The notes beneath the pieces were generated by a model, which was not told the origin of the DNA, did not search any database, and saw only the letters and a list, made by a program, of their open reading frames with translations. This document shows, in pieces, positions 32,877-43,332 of a DNA stretch of 64,000 nt (the first letter of the stretch is position 1; the number at the start of each line of letters is the position of its first letter). This DNA is from Deltaproteobacteria bacterium (GTDB lineage: Bacteria; BMS3Abin14). A program made the translations under genes and the position numbers. The stretch covers positions 1-64,000 of the forward strand of contig JAADHJ010000006.1 of assembly GCA_013151915.1 (NCBI GenBank), given 5' to 3'.

Positions 32877-34607
32877 ATGCCGTATCTCTCCATTAAAGAC
32901 CTTTGCTATACCTACGATGTCGGGGGTATTCCCGCCTTGCGTGGTGTTGACCTTGAGGTGGAGAAGGGCGAACTGATGGCGATCGTTGGTCCCAATGCCG
33001 CCGGCAAAAGCACCCTGGCCCGTGCCGTCAAAGGGTTGATAAAACCCCAGTCCGGGAGAATAGTCATTGATGGACAGCCCGTGGAAGGGAATTCCCCCGA
33101 TGGCAGGGTAGGCTATCTTCTCTCCAACCCTGAAAACCAGCTGGTTACCTCCATTGTTGAGGAGGACGTTGCCTTCGGGCTTGAAACACAGGGCGTTGAA
33201 CCATCGATCATCAGGGCCGCGGTGGATCGTACCCTCAACATGCTCGGTATTGAGCGGTTCCGGCGGGCCATGCCTCATCGCATGTCATGTGGTCAGCAGC
33301 AGATGGTCGCGCTGGCCGGAGCGCTTGCACCGGATCCCGATGTTCTCGTTCTCGACGAGCCCACCGCTTACCTTGACCCCATAGGGGGTGCCGCGGTGAT
33401 GAAGGTTCTGGAGGGGCTTGCCGAAGATGGCCGGACCATCATTTTCATCACTCACGACATGGAGGAGGCATCGCGGGCCCACAGGATTGCCATGATGGTC
33501 AATGGCCGGGTAGACCGGGTGTCCGGGCCATACGAATTGTTCCGTGACCAGGAGGCCGTAAAGCTTGGGAGACTGAAACAGCCGTTCGCGGTGATGTTGA
33601 CCCAGGGGTTGGAATTGGGAGGGATCACCCTGCCGCAACCGAGCGCCTGTCTGGATAGTGTGGTGCCCATGATGACGAATCTTCTGGAGGGTCGTCCAGT
33701 CGCCCCGCCCCTTACGGTCGGCTTTCTGAAAGGGAAAGGGGAGAATCGGGACAACCGGCGCGGCCTGAGTTATTGTGACGTCAGCTTCCGATACAGGTCT
33801 TCCGGTCCGGGTGGAGTCGAGGTCCTCAAGGGACTGGATCTTGAGGCTCGGAAGGGCTCAATGATGGTGCTGTGCGGGGCCAACGGTACGGGTAAGAGCA
33901 CATTGCTCCAGATGGCCAACGGCCTTCTGAAACCGGATGCCGGCCACGTTCTGTTGGAAGGGGATACCCTGGAAAAGGCGGCCCGCCTCCCGGGAGGAAT
34001 CCCTGCCCGCGCCGCTATCCTCTTTCAGAACCCTGAACGGCAGGTCTTTGCCGAGACCGTGTTCGACGATGTGGCGTTCGGTCCCAGGAACCTTGGCGCC
34101 GGCGAGAGTGAGGTCAGGGCCCGCGTAATGGAGGCAATAGAATGGACCGGCCTTTCCCCCCGGATTCTCAGGCGGTCCCCCTTCAGACTCTCCGGCGGCC
34201 AGTTGAGAAGAGTGGCTATTGCGGGGATACTGGCCATGAAACCCCATCTCATCGTCCTGGACGAACCCACGGATGGTCTCGATCCTCTTGGGGCCGGTGA
34301 GCTGATTTCCAGGGCTGCCCAGTATGTGAAGAGTACCGGCACAACCGTTCTCATGGCGACCCACAGGGTCCCGGAATCCAATATCCAGGGATGTGATCTT
34401 GCGATCCTCGACGGGGGGAGGATCGCTGCATGCGGTTATTCGGAGGAAATCCTGTTCGGAGCCCAATCCTCCCTTTCCCTGGAATTCATGCCTCCTCACA
34501 TCCGGGTTCAGCATGAGCTGATCAGGAGGGGAAGGAACATTCCGGAACCCTCCCTGGATGTTGGGGGAGCGGTTGATGCGCTTGTAAAGGCGGTGAAGGG
34601 TTTTTAA
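32877..34607 (+). CDS. Fused two-domain ECF transporter ATPase
   Basis: 576 residues holding two complete ABC ATPase domains in one chain, as in fused EcfA1-EcfA2 proteins of energy-coupling-factor vitamin/metal importers. Domain 1: Walker A GPNAAGKST (38-46), degenerate signature MSCGQQQ, Walker B VLVLDEPTAYLD. Domain 2: Walker A CGANGTGKST (about 333-342), canonical LSGGQ, VLDEPTDGLDP. The unequal signatures suggest an asymmetric pair. No EcfT or substrate-binding S component is adjacent, so partners must be elsewhere. Position after rplQ recalls the Firmicutes ecf cluster. TTG 32871 is an alternative start. Confidence 0.85.
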   Translation: MPYLSIKDLCYTYDVGGIPALRGVDLEVEKGELMAIVGPNAAGKSTLARAVKGLIKPQSGRIVIDGQPVEGNSPDGRVGYLLSNPENQLVTSIVEEDVAFGLETQGVEPSIIRAAVDRTLNMLGIERFRRAMPHRMSCGQQQMVALAGALAPDPDVLVLDEPTAYLDPIGGAAVMKVLEGLAEDGRTIIFITHDMEEASRAHRIAMMVNGRVDRVSGPYELFRDQEAVKLGRLKQPFAVMLTQGLELGGITLPQPSACLDSVVPMMTNLLEGRPVAPPLTVGFLKGKGENRDNRRGLSYCDVSFRYRSSGPGGVEVLKGLDLEARKGSMMVLCGANGTGKSTLLQMANGLLKPDAGHVLLEGDTLEKAARLPGGIPARAAILFQNPERQVFAETVFDDVAFGPRNLGAGESEVRARVMEAIEWTGLSPRILRRSPFRLSGGQLRRVAIAGILAMKPHLIVLDEPTDGLDPLGAGELISRAAQYVKSTGTTVLMATHRVPESNIQGCDLAILDGGRIAACGYSEEILFGAQSSLSLEFMPPHIRVQHELIRRGRNIPEPSLDVGGAVDALVKAVKGF

Positions 34608-34732
34608 TTAAAAAGTCCATTAATGGTTTTTACTTAACGGAAAGCGAAAAGTGCCATTTTCACTTTTCGTGGAAATCTTCGATTTGAGCGCCCTTAAGTG
34701 GTCGCCTTGATGACCTCTCACGAAGTCATCAA
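34608..34732 (-). repeat. Family A repeat, inverted, left end truncated
   Basis: Starts right after the ATPase stop with TTAAAAAGTCC and ends CGAAGTCATCAA. Inner hairpins are present (GGAAAGCGAAAA...TTTTCACTTTTC, GAGCGCCC). Orientation is opposite to the flanking genes. A family B copy follows 58 bases on. Confidence 0.85.
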
Positions 34733-34789
34733 AGTTGAACTTTTGACCCATACATGTTACCTAAATCCAGATAAAATCCTTTTTTTGAG

Positions 34790-34891
34790 CAAGCAGGATG
34801 TGCGTGAAGCGTGCAGACTGGCGGGGGAGCCACGCCAATGGCGTGACCACCGAGAAAAACGGTTTGAAGAGACTTTTTACGAGGTTATCAA
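34790..34891 (+). repeat. Family B repeat, left end lost
   Basis: Core AAGCAGGATGTGCGTGAAGCG and right end GAAGAGACTTTTTACGAGGTTATCAA (as two joined pieces). It lies directly upstream of trpB2, filling most of its leader together with the inverted family A copy. Confidence 0.75.
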
Positions 34892-34910
34892 GATTGAAAA
34901 GGAGAGGAAC

Positions 34911-36266
34911 ATGATCGCCAAAAAAATTCAGCTAAGCGAAAAGGAGATGCCCAAGGCCTGGTACAATATCGTTCCGGATCTTCCCAACCTCCCGGACCCA
35001 CCTCTCAATCCCGGTACCGGGCAGCCTATCGGGCCCGAGGACCTGGCACCCATTTTCCCTATGGGACTTATTGAGCAGGAGGTCTCCCAGGAAAGATGGA
35101 TACCGATCCCCGATGAGGTGCTGGACATCTATCGTCTCTGGCGTCCTTCCCCTCTTTATCGCGCGATCCGTCTGGAAGAGGCGCTGGGTACTCCAGCCAG
35201 GATATACTACAAGTACGAGGGGGGGAGTCCTGCGGGAAGCCACAAGCCCAACACCGCCATACCCCAGGCCTATTACAACAGGAAGGAGGGCGTCAGACGC
35301 CTGGCCACGGAAACCGGCGCCGGCCAATGGGGCAGCGCTCTTTCTCTCGCATGTCAGTTCTTCGGTCTCGAGTGCACCGTTTACATGGTCAAGGTGAGCT
35401 ACCATCAGAAACCCTACCGTCGGTCCATGATGCAGGTTTGGGGCGGGGAGGTCATCCCCAGTCCCAGCGACCGGACCAATGCGGGCCGGGGTATCCTCGA
35501 GAAGAATCCGGAGTCCCTTGGCAGCCTCGGCATTGCCATCAGCGAGGCAGTGGAGGACGCCGCCACCAGGGATGACACCAAGTATGCCCTTGGAAGCGTA
35601 CTTAACCACGTCCTGATCCACCAGTCCATTATCGGACTTGAGGTCAAGGAGCAGCTCAAGAAGGTGAACGAGAAACCCGATGTGCTCATCGGGTGCTGCG
35701 GAGGCGGCAGCAATTTCGCCGGACTCGCCTTTCCATTCATGCCCGAGAAGTTGGCTGGAGAACAGATCCGGTTCCTCGCGGTGGAGCCCACCTCCTGTCC
35801 TACCCTCACCAAAGGCACCTATGCCTATGATTTTGGCGACACCGCAAAAATGACGCCCATGATGCCCATGTATACCCTCGGCCACGATTTCGTTCCTCCG
35901 GGGATTCACGCCGGCGGCCTGAGGTACCATGGGGATTCCGCCCTTGTCAGCATCCTGCACAGGGACGGCATAATCGATGCGGTCGCCTATACGCAGAACC
36001 CGGTTTTCGAGGCCGCTGCGACCTTTGCCAGGACAGAAGGAATCATCCCCGCTCCCGAATCCTCCCACGCCATAAAGGCCGCCATCGACGAGGCGATCCG
36101 GTTCAAGGAGGAGGGCAAGGAGGGGGTCATCGTGTTCAATCTCAGCGGACACGGCCACTTCGACATGGGGGCCTACGACTCCTATTTCGCCGGCAAGCTC
36201 GAGGATTACACCTATCCATCCGAGAAGATTGCCGATTCCCTGAAGAATCTCCCAAAGGTTAGGTAG
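34911..36266 (+). CDS. Tryptophan synthase beta-like protein TrpB2
   Basis: 451 residues of the TrpB2 type, longer than TrpB1 and with the TrpB2 N-terminal segment [24 protein letters not shown] lysine K112 lies in GSHKPNTA; the phosphate-binding loop is [11 protein letters not shown]. It condenses indole (or another nucleophile) with serine. TrpB2 often acts without TrpA, and no trpA is next to it. ATG 34911 follows AAGGAGAGGAAC; the reading frame open further upstream is made of repeat sequence. accD follows after 12 bases. Confidence 0.92.
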   Translation: MIAKKIQLSEKEMPKAWYNIVPDLPNLPDPPLNPGTGQPIGPEDLAPIFPMGLIEQEVSQERWIPIPDEVLDIYRLWRPSPLYRAIRLEEALGTPARIYYKYEGGSPAGSHKPNTAIPQAYYNRKEGVRRLATETGAGQWGSALSLACQFFGLECTVYMVKVSYHQKPYRRSMMQVWGGEVIPSPSDRTNAGRGILEKNPESLGSLGIAISEAVEDAATRDDTKYALGSVLNHVLIHQSIIGLEVKEQLKKVNEKPDVLIGCCGGGSNFAGLAFPFMPEKLAGEQIRFLAVEPTSCPTLTKGTYAYDFGDTAKMTPMMPMYTLGHDFVPPGIHAGGLRYHGDSALVSILHRDGIIDAVAYTQNPVFEAAATFARTEGIIPAPESSHAIKAAIDEAIRFKEEGKEGVIVFNLSGHGHFDMGAYDSYFAGKLEDYTYPSEKIADSLKNLPKVR

Positions 36267-36278
36267 TCTGGAGAGCAG

Positions 36279-37130
36279 ATGGTTTCCTGGTTTAAAAAGC
36301 GATCCTCACGTCCGGGGCGTTCTGAGCGGCGCAAGGTAGCTGTTCCCGAGGGCCTATGGGTCAAGTGCAATAACTGTGGACAGATTTCCTACAGCAAGGA
36401 GATCGACCGGAACCTGAAGGTCTGTCCCAAATGTGATTATCATTTCCGGATCACCGCCCGGGAGAGGATTGCGCTCCTCGTGGATAAAGGGTCCTTCGAG
36501 GAGTTCGATTCCGCCATCGAGAGCATGGATCCCCTCCATTTCAAGGATTCGCAGAAGTATACGGATCGCCTCAAAAAGGCCAAAAAGAAGACCGGCCTGT
36601 CCGATGCCGTAATCTCGGGTGTATGCACCATCGATGGTCAAAGGGCGATCCTGTCAGTTTTTGACTTCTTCTTCATGGGGGGCAGCATGGGATCCGTTGC
36701 AGGAGAGAAGGTGACAAGGGCCGTGGAGAGGGCCGTTTTGGACCGCTGTGGCCTTGTCATCATTTCTTCCTCCGGGGGGGCCAGAATGCAGGAAGGCGCC
36801 CTGTCCCTCATGCAGATGGCCAAGTCCAGCGCGGCCCTTGCAAGGCTGAGAAGGGAAGGTCTCCCCTATATTTCAATCCTTACAGATCCTACCACCGGCG
36901 GTGTAACCGCGAGCTTCGCCATGCTGGGGGACGTGAATATCACGGAACCTAAGGCCCTTATCGGATTTGCGGGACCAAGGGTAATCGAGCAGACCATCAG
37001 GCAGGAACTGCCGGATGGCTTCCAGAGATCAGAGTTTCTTCTGGAACACGGAATGGTGGACTGCATCGTCTCCCGTAAGGAGATCAAGAGCACGGTCGCC
37101 AGTCTTCTTGCGGCCTTTACCGGGCAATGA
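36279..37130 (+). CDS. accD: Acetyl-CoA carboxylase carboxyltransferase subunit beta
   Basis: With AccA it transfers carboxyl from biotin to acetyl-CoA, making malonyl-CoA for fatty acids. 283 residues. The N-terminal zinc ribbon has CNNC (residues 28-31) and CPKC; the crotonase-like core has [25 protein letters not shown] and [11 protein letters not shown]. The gene ends overlapping the start of folC (ATGA), a frequent accD-folC pair. Confidence 0.96.
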   Translation: MVSWFKKRSSRPGRSERRKVAVPEGLWVKCNNCGQISYSKEIDRNLKVCPKCDYHFRITARERIALLVDKGSFEEFDSAIESMDPLHFKDSQKYTDRLKKAKKKTGLSDAVISGVCTIDGQRAILSVFDFFFMGGSMGSVAGEKVTRAVERAVLDRCGLVIISSSGGARMQEGALSLMQMAKSSAALARLRREGLPYISILTDPTTGGVTASFAMLGDVNITEPKALIGFAGPRVIEQTIRQELPDGFQRSEFLLEHGMVDCIVSRKEIKSTVASLLAAFTGQ

Positions 37131-38410
37131 CCTATCAAGAGGCCGTGGATTATATTTCCGGCCTCACCGAGATGAGCATAAAACCAGGGCGAGAAAGGAT
37201 CGCTGAGGCGCTTGCGATTCTGAAACGCCCTTTTTCTGAGTATCCCCATGTTCTCATTGGCGGTACCAACGGAAAGGGTTCCACCCTGGCCTTCATGGGG
37301 GCGGTCCTCGATGCCGCGGGATACCGTGCCGGTCTTTTCACCTCTCCCCACCTTTTTCGTTTCGAGGAGAGGATCCGTGTGGGGCCCGATTCACTGCCCT
37401 CCGAAGTCCTGCCGGTCCTGGTCGAGGAGATCAGGGCGTTGAATGTTCCCCTTTCCTATTTTGAGTTTGCAACGGCCATGGCGCTGCTTTATTTTGCCCG
37501 TATGAAGGTGGATATAGCCCTTTTGGAGGTTGGCCTTGGGGGGCGATGGGACGCGACGAATGCCACGGATCCGATCCTGTCCATCGTTACGGGCGTGGCG
37601 CTGGACCATACGGAATGGTTGGGGCACAGCGTGGAGGCCGTCGCCGTAGAAAAGGCGCAGATTATGCGTCCCGGCAGATCCGTAGTTGTCGGGAGGCTCC
37701 CGGAGGAAGCCGAAAGGGTAGTGCTTAGAGAGGCGGCCGCATGCGGCGCCGATGTGGTTCTTTTTGACCGGGATTTTTCCATTCGTTCAGGCCCCGGCGG
37801 TCTCCTTTACCGGGGTCGATCCTGGCGCCTGGAAAGGATCGTACCCGGCCTTAGGGGTGTTTTTCAGCAGGATAATGCCGGTTGCGCTCTTGCGGCGCTC
37901 GAACGGCTGGAGGAACATGGATTCCATTTCTCCCGGGAGGCCATTCTCCAGGGGGTTCGGAAAGCCGTTTGGCCCGGCAGGTTTCAATCGGTTGTCAGGG
38001 ACGGCAGGGCCGGGATTATCGTTGATTCGGCACATAACCCCCATGGAATACGGGCGCTCATTCGTTCTCTCCCGGAGGAGGAAAAACCGCCCATATGGCT
38101 GATTTCAGCCCTGAGGGAGAAAAATGTCCGCGGTATGGCCCGTGAGATCGCTCGGGTGGGCGGACCCGTCTTCCTGGTGCCCCTCGATCACCCTAGAGCC
38201 ATGGCTGTTCGGGAGATGTCGAGGTTTTTCGAAGAGGCGGGAATAAGATGTGGTGTCTATCCCGACGTTGATGTCGGCCTGTCGGAGGCTGAACATGTGG
38301 CGGCTGAAAGGGGCGGCAGGGTGGTTGCGGCCGGGTCGGTGGTCCTGGCCGCCAAGATCCTTGAGCTTTGCTCCGTGAGGCCGGGCGGGACCATGGAGAA
38401 TATCCCGTGA
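37127..38410 (+). CDS. folC: Folylpolyglutamate synthase / dihydrofolate synthase
   Basis: A Mur-ligase-family ATPase that adds glutamate to folates and probably glutamate to dihydropteroate. 427 residues. P-loop GGTNGKGST (about residues 44-52), [18 protein letters not shown], and AHNPHG near residue 304. Starts inside the accD stop (ATGA) and ends overlapping the lptD start (GTGA), so three genes are translationally coupled. Confidence 0.95.
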   Translation: MTYQEAVDYISGLTEMSIKPGRERIAEALAILKRPFSEYPHVLIGGTNGKGSTLAFMGAVLDAAGYRAGLFTSPHLFRFEERIRVGPDSLPSEVLPVLVEEIRALNVPLSYFEFATAMALLYFARMKVDIALLEVGLGGRWDATNATDPILSIVTGVALDHTEWLGHSVEAVAVEKAQIMRPGRSVVVGRLPEEAERVVLREAAACGADVVLFDRDFSIRSGPGGLLYRGRSWRLERIVPGLRGVFQQDNAGCALAALERLEEHGFHFSREAILQGVRKAVWPGRFQSVVRDGRAGIIVDSAHNPHGIRALIRSLPEEEKPPIWLISALREKNVRGMAREIARVGGPVFLVPLDHPRAMAVREMSRFFEEAGIRCGVYPDVDVGLSEAEHVAAERGGRVVAAGSVVLAAKILELCSVRPGGTMENIP

Positions 38411-40317
38411 GAAGGTGTTTCGCAATCCTCTGTGCAACTGTCCTCTTTGCCGCGACAGCTATGGCCGCCGACGGATCCATCCGTATCCGGGCTGCCTCCA
38501 TGGCGGCCAGGTCCGACGGGACGCTTGTGGCTGAGGGGGGAGTAACAATTGTGGGCCAGGGGATTACCGCTCACGCGGACAGGATGACATATGATCCAGC
38601 CAGATCCTTCTTAAGCCTTTCGGGCAATGTTCTGCTTGAGGATCGTAGCGGGGGGAAGTCGACCGGCGATACCATGGACCTTGATCTTGGAACCATGGAG
38701 GGGGGGATCAAGGGAGGGGAAATCATTCTGGAACCGACCGGCTACCGGATCAGGGGGGAAAGCATCAGGCGTCTCGCGCCGGATGAGTACGAGGTGAAAA
38801 AGGGAACCCTTACCTCCTGCCCGGGAGACTGTCCGGACTGGTCCCTGACCGCCTCGAAAATCCGGGTTAAAAAAGAGGGCTATCTGACGGCGAGAAACGT
38901 CACTTTTCGCCTGGCGGGTATCCCTGTCTTCTATTCGCCGTACCTGGTATATCCCGTCAAGGCCGGGAGACAGACGGGGTTCCTTCTGCCGGAGGTGGGG
39001 TTTACCGATGCCCGCGGATGGGAGGCATATTTTCCATTTTTTGCCACCTTGGGGCAATCGGCCGACCTGACCTTGACCCCGGAGACCTTCAGCCGGGACC
39101 GGATGGGTCTGAATGGTGAATTCCGATATCTACTGCCCTATGGCGGGGGCGGCAGGTGGTCGGGTTTTGCCATCGGAGATAGGGGAGATGGCGGCGACAC
39201 CGGTCGATATTTCGTTTCGGGAAGCCATGCTCTCGCCATCCTCCCTGGTTTCTGGATGAGGGGAAGGTGGTATGATGCAGGAAATTTCAACACCCCAGCC
39301 GATTTCGGAGCGACCTTCGATCAGCGCAACCCCGGTCTCGTAGACAGGCACATCAGCCTCGATTTCGAGGGGGGTGGAATATCCCTTTGGGCCGGGCTGT
39401 CGGATCTTGCTCCCAATGGCGCCACGGTGCGAACCGGTCCGACCCTCGGGAGAGCGGAGGCGGGCGCCGCGATCGGCCCCATCTCGTACGGCGCCGGGAC
39501 AGCCGCCCTTTCCATGGACGTTACCCGGTTCAAGGGCGGTGACGAACGTTTTCTCATAACCCCGCGGTTGTCCGCCGACTGGGACGGCCCCGGGGGCCTT
39601 GCGGGGCGTCTTTCGGGGGAGTGGACGGGTTCGGCTGAGATCGAGGGGTCATCGTCCGATTCCATGGCTGTCGTAACACTGGAGGAAAGGCTCGCTCTCT
39701 CCCGATCCTTTTCCTGGGGTCTGCATCGCCTGGATATCTCTCTCCTTGGAGGTGTGGCGGACGGGTATTCCTTTGCCACGACCGGCAGCAGAGACGGACT
39801 TGACGCCGGCCGGGAGAGCTCTGTGGTGGCGGGACATATCCGGAGCCGAATTAACGCAGGCGCCCTGAACTGGGACCTCCAGGCGGGGGTGTTAAGAGAC
39901 TTCCATCAGGAGGAGTCCGTTGTTTTCGGCAGAACTTCCCTGCGTCGTGGACCGTGGTTTCTCGGGGGAACCTGGAACCGCGACGCAAAATACGGGCTTA
40001 TCCTTCCCATCGCGTCGTCCGTGTCTACGCAGAGCCATGGGTGGACCGTGGAGACCGGCTACGAGACGGACCGGCTGATGTTGAGGGTAACGCGCAATGA
40101 AGCGGATGGGTCGCCGGGTGTCCTGTCCGGGTCTTACCGCGTTTCACTGGGGGCATTCAGAGTGTCCGGTACTGCACAGTACGACCTGGACGCCGAAGAT
40201 ATCTCTGACGATACTCGGACGATTACATACGGGGCCACATGCTGGGAACTGTCCCTGACCCAGAGCCGTAACAGGGGCGGAACCAGGTGGAAACTCAACG
40301 CCGCGATAAGGTATTGA
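38407..40317 (+). CDS. lptD: LPS-assembly protein LptD
   Basis: The outer-membrane beta-barrel that inserts lipopolysaccharide. 636 residues, at the short end for the family. A signal peptide ([21 protein letters not shown]) is followed by an LptA-like jellyroll (GGVTIVGQGITAHADRMTYD) and a barrel with ETFSRDRMGLNGEFRYLLP. It ends in a terminal aromatic, Tyr, as barrels do. GTG 38407 overlaps the folC stop. Its TGA lies within the left end of a family A repeat. Presence implies an LPS outer membrane. Confidence 0.88.
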   Translation: MRRCFAILCATVLFAATAMAADGSIRIRAASMAARSDGTLVAEGGVTIVGQGITAHADRMTYDPARSFLSLSGNVLLEDRSGGKSTGDTMDLDLGTMEGGIKGGEIILEPTGYRIRGESIRRLAPDEYEVKKGTLTSCPGDCPDWSLTASKIRVKKEGYLTARNVTFRLAGIPVFYSPYLVYPVKAGRQTGFLLPEVGFTDARGWEAYFPFFATLGQSADLTLTPETFSRDRMGLNGEFRYLLPYGGGGRWSGFAIGDRGDGGDTGRYFVSGSHALAILPGFWMRGRWYDAGNFNTPADFGATFDQRNPGLVDRHISLDFEGGGISLWAGLSDLAPNGATVRTGPTLGRAEAGAAIGPISYGAGTAALSMDVTRFKGGDERFLITPRLSADWDGPGGLAGRLSGEWTGSAEIEGSSSDSMAVVTLEERLALSRSFSWGLHRLDISLLGGVADGYSFATTGSRDGLDAGRESSVVAGHIRSRINAGALNWDLQAGVLRDFHQEESVVFGRTSLRRGPWFLGGTWNRDAKYGLILPIASSVSTQSHGWTVETGYETDRLMLRVTRNEADGSPGVLSGSYRVSLGAFRVSGTAQYDLDAEDISDDTRTITYGATCWELSLTQSRNRGGTRWKLNAAIRY

Positions 40318-40450
40318 TGACTTCGTAAGAAGTCATCAAAGCGCCCACTTAGGGGCGCTCAAATCGAAGATTTGTGAGGAAAGAGAAAATGACATTTTTC
40401 GCTTTCCGTTGAGTAAAAAGGCAAGGATGGACTTTTTACGACCCTATCAA
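40314..40450 (+). repeat. Family A repeat
   Basis: 137 bp, left end TTGATGACTTCGTAAGAAGTC, right end GACTTTTTACGACCCTATCAA, shortened central hairpin AAATCGAAGATTT. The lptD stop codon TGA (40315-40317) is part of the left end. Confidence 0.88.
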
Positions 40451-40469
40451 AATTGACATGAGGGACCCC

Positions 40470-40676
40470 ATGTTCTATATTCTAGCGCCCTTCGCCTTGG
40501 CTTTCGGCCTTTTCGTGGTTTTTCTCATTGTCGGCATCCTGATCGGTGATCCTGTCAGACCCTTCCGGATGTTCGCCTCCAGGCCCATTCCCGGGTCCAC
40601 GGAAGAAGAGGAAGAGGATGCCCTTCCAGGGGGAGATGGAAACAACGGGGCCCCCAAAGGCGGAAAAGACCCTTGA
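40470..40676 (+). CDS. Small predicted membrane protein
   Basis: About 68 residues beginning [20 protein letters not shown]. One long hydrophobic segment (residues 2-25) is followed by a short acidic tail [11 protein letters not shown]. No family recognised. GAGGGA lies 4 bases before ATG 40470, and ATG 40458 is an alternative. Its stop overlaps the TTG start of lepA, so it is likely translated and coupled to lepA. Confidence 0.6.
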   Translation: MFYILAPFALAFGLFVVFLIVGILIGDPVRPFRMFASRPIPGSTEEEEEDALPGGDGNNGAPKGGKDP

Positions 40677-42472
40677 AACAGGATCAGATCAGAAATTTTT
40701 CCATAATAGCTCATATAGATCACGGCAAGTCCACCCTGGCTGACAGGATTCTTGAGATTACCGGGGCGGTAGCCAAAAGGGACATGACTGAGCAGATCCT
40801 CGACTCCATGGATATCGAGCGGGAGAGGGGCATCACCATCAAGGCCCAGACGGCCCGCCTGTCCTACCGGGCACATGACGGACAGACCTATCAGTTAAAT
40901 CTCATTGACACACCGGGACACGTGGATTTTACATACGAGGTCTCCCGTTCCCTCGCCGCCTGTGAAGGCGCGGTCCTGGTGGTGGACGCGTCTCAGGGTG
41001 TGGAGGCCCAGACAATTGCCAACGCCTACCTTGCTGTGGAGCAGGATCTGGTGATAATCCCGGTCATAAACAAGATTGACCTTCCCAGCGCGGACCCCGG
41101 CCGCGTCAAGGAAGAGCTGAAATCCGTCCTTGGAATTGACGCTGAGGATGTTCTGGAGGTCAGCGCCAAGGATGGCACCGGCGTTTCATCCCTGCTGGAG
41201 GCCATCGTCAAGGGGGTGCCGCCTCCAAAGGGTGATCCTTCCGGCCTGACCAGGGCCCTTATCATGGATTCCTGGTACGACAACTATGTGGGAGTCGTGT
41301 CCCTGCTCAGGGTCTTCGATGGGATTCTGAGGCCGAAGGACGAGATCCGTCTGATGGCCCAGGGGGGGCTCCACAGCGTGGGGGAACTGGGTGTTTTTAC
41401 CCCGGCAGCTGTGGGCGTTTCAAGCCTCTCCGCGGGCGAGGTCGGATACCTGGTGACCGGGATCAAAGACATCAGGGTGATGCAGGTTGGGGACACGGTA
41501 ACGGAGCGGGCCAGGCCCGCTTCTACACCCCTGCCGGGATTTCGTGCCGTACGTCCCATGGTATTCGCAGGACTTTACCCTGCTGTAAGCGAGGATTTTT
41601 CCGCCCTTCGGGAAGCTCTGGAGAGGCTTCAGCTCAACGATTCCTCCCTTGTCTACGGACCGGAGACCTCCGAAGCCCTTGGTTTCGGATTCAGGTGCGG
41701 TTTTTTGGGGATGCTGCACATGGAGGTGGTCCAGGAACGCCTCGAACGTCACTTCGAATTGGATCTTGTGACCACCGCGCCCACCGTAGTCTACCGGGTT
41801 AAAAGAACGGAGGGTGGATGGTCTGAGGTGGACAACCCGGCCCGGCTGCCGGTGGCCGGCGATGTTGAGGAGATCCATGAGCCCTATGTCCGTGCCACCA
41901 TCATGGTTCCCGACGACTACCTCGGAGGGGTACTGGCCCTCCTCACGGAGAGGAGAGGCGAGCAGCGGGCCATGAGCTACCTGGAAGGGCGAAGGGTCAT
42001 TCTGGAGTACGATCTTCCCCTATCGGAGGTTATCTTCGATTTCTACGACAGGCTCAAGTCCATCAGCAGAGGGTACGCGTCCTTCGATTACGATCCTGAA
42101 GGATACCGCCCGGGGGATCTGGTCAAACTGGACCTCAGGGTTAACGGCGAGTCGGTTGACGCTCTGTCTACCATTGTTCCCAGGGAGAAAGCCTATTACA
42201 GGGGGCGCGACCTGGCCAGAAAGATGAAGGGCCTGATCCCGCGCCAGATGTTCGAGGTGGTCATCCAGGCTGCCATAGGCAACAGGGTAATCGCCCGGGA
42301 GGTCGTAAAGGCTCTGAGGAAAAATGTCCTTGCCAAATGCTATGGCGGTGACGTAACACGTAAAAGAAAACTGCTGGAGAAGCAGAAGGAAGGGAAGAAG
42401 AGGATGAAGAACGTGGGCAAGGTACAGATACCCCAGGACGCCTTTATGGCCATTCTCAGGGTGGAGGATTGA
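40673..42472 (+). CDS. lepA: Elongation factor 4 (LepA)
   Basis: A ribosome-associated GTPase that aids 30S assembly and elongation recovery. 599 residues with G1 AHIDHGKST (13-21), [18 protein letters not shown], and the LepA C-terminal domain with [24 protein letters not shown] (as viewed in parts). TTG 40673 overlaps the stop of the upstream small gene. It precedes lepB, as in E. coli and many bacteria. Confidence 0.97.
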   Translation: MKQDQIRNFSIIAHIDHGKSTLADRILEITGAVAKRDMTEQILDSMDIERERGITIKAQTARLSYRAHDGQTYQLNLIDTPGHVDFTYEVSRSLAACEGAVLVVDASQGVEAQTIANAYLAVEQDLVIIPVINKIDLPSADPGRVKEELKSVLGIDAEDVLEVSAKDGTGVSSLLEAIVKGVPPPKGDPSGLTRALIMDSWYDNYVGVVSLLRVFDGILRPKDEIRLMAQGGLHSVGELGVFTPAAVGVSSLSAGEVGYLVTGIKDIRVMQVGDTVTERARPASTPLPGFRAVRPMVFAGLYPAVSEDFSALREALERLQLNDSSLVYGPETSEALGFGFRCGFLGMLHMEVVQERLERHFELDLVTTAPTVVYRVKRTEGGWSEVDNPARLPVAGDVEEIHEPYVRATIMVPDDYLGGVLALLTERRGEQRAMSYLEGRRVILEYDLPLSEVIFDFYDRLKSISRGYASFDYDPEGYRPGDLVKLDLRVNGESVDALSTIVPREKAYYRGRDLARKMKGLIPRQMFEVVIQAAIGNRVIAREVVKALRKNVLAKCYGGDVTRKRKLLEKQKEGKKRMKNVGKVQIPQDAFMAILRVED

Positions 42473-42499
42473 GGGCGTTCGTTCACCGGGATAAGGAAC

Positions 42500-42583
42500 G
42501 TTCAATGTCCAACGTCCAATGTTCAATGTTCAATGTTCAACGTTCAATATTCAATGTTCAACGTTCAACGTTCAACGTCCAAA
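42500..42583 (+). repeat. Twelve tandem 7-bp units (GTYCAAY)
   Basis: Between lepA and lepB a perfect 7-base period runs for 12 units: GTTCAAT, GTCCAAC, GTCCAAT, GTTCAAT and so on to GTCCAAA. It is followed by a second heptamer run CTCTGGA-CCCTGGA-CTCTGGA (42590-42610). Both heptamer types recur elsewhere in the window. Confidence 0.92.
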
Positions 42584-42638
42584 CCTTGCCCTCTGGACCC
42601 TGGACTCTGGACTCTTACTTTAAATAGAGGAGAAACAC

Positions 42639-43310
42639 GTGTCAAAGGATAGCGATCAAACCGAAACCGTCCATGGGAAAGCGGGGCTGCTCACCTGGTG
42701 GAAAACGAAGAGACGCAGCAAGGTCGGCGAATATGTCGAGGCCATCCTTCTGGCTCTGGTCCTCGCCCTCTTCATCAGGACCTTCGTTGTCCAGGCCTTC
42801 AAGATCCCCTCTCCCTCCATGGTACCGACCCTGCTTGTAGGTGATCATATTCTGGTCAACAAGTTTATCTATGGTTATGCTTTCCCTTTCCTGGACCACA
42901 GGGTTCTGGTTTTTGAAAAACCGCACAGGGGAGATGTCATCGTTTTCAAGTACCCGAAAAACCCCAAGCTGGATTTCATCAAACGCTGCGTGGCTGTGGG
43001 AGGGGACACGGTAGAGGTACGAAACAAGAAACTTTTCATTAACGGCAAAAAAGTCCCGGATGAGCATGCCAGGTACTTCGAGGGCTCCCTTTCGGGGTTC
43101 ATGGAGGGGAGGGACAATTTCGGGCCTGTCACGGTGCCCGAGGGGAAGCTCTTCATGATGGGGGACAACAGGGACAACAGCAACGACAGCCGGTTCTGGG
43201 GCTTCGTTCCCATGAAAAATGTCAGGGGTAAGGCCTTCATGATCTACTGGTCATGGGACAAGTCAAGGAATCTACCGAGAATCGGTCGAATCGGCGATCT
43301 GTTAAAGTGA
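42639..43310 (+). CDS. lepB: Signal peptidase I
   Basis: Cleaves signal peptides at the outer face of the inner membrane. 223 residues. One N-terminal membrane span (about 33-51), catalytic serine S60 in PSPSM, catalytic lysine K115 in FIKRCVAVGGD, and box E GDNRDNSNDSR. GTG 42639 follows AGAGGAG. The upstream gap holds heptamer repeats. Confidence 0.96.
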   Translation: MSKDSDQTETVHGKAGLLTWWKTKRRSKVGEYVEAILLALVLALFIRTFVVQAFKIPSPSMVPTLLVGDHILVNKFIYGYAFPFLDHRVLVFEKPHRGDVIVFKYPKNPKLDFIKRCVAVGGDTVEVRNKKLFINGKKVPDEHARYFEGSLSGFMEGRDNFGPVTVPEGKLFMMGDNRDNSNDSRFWGFVPMKNVRGKAFMIYWSWDKSRNLPRIGRIGDLLK

Positions 43311-43332
43311 AAAAACCTTTTGGTGGAGGGGT

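Noticed and set aside
42500-42583. CRISPR array
   Set aside because: The tract is a direct 7-base tandem repeat with no spacers, and no cas genes are present.
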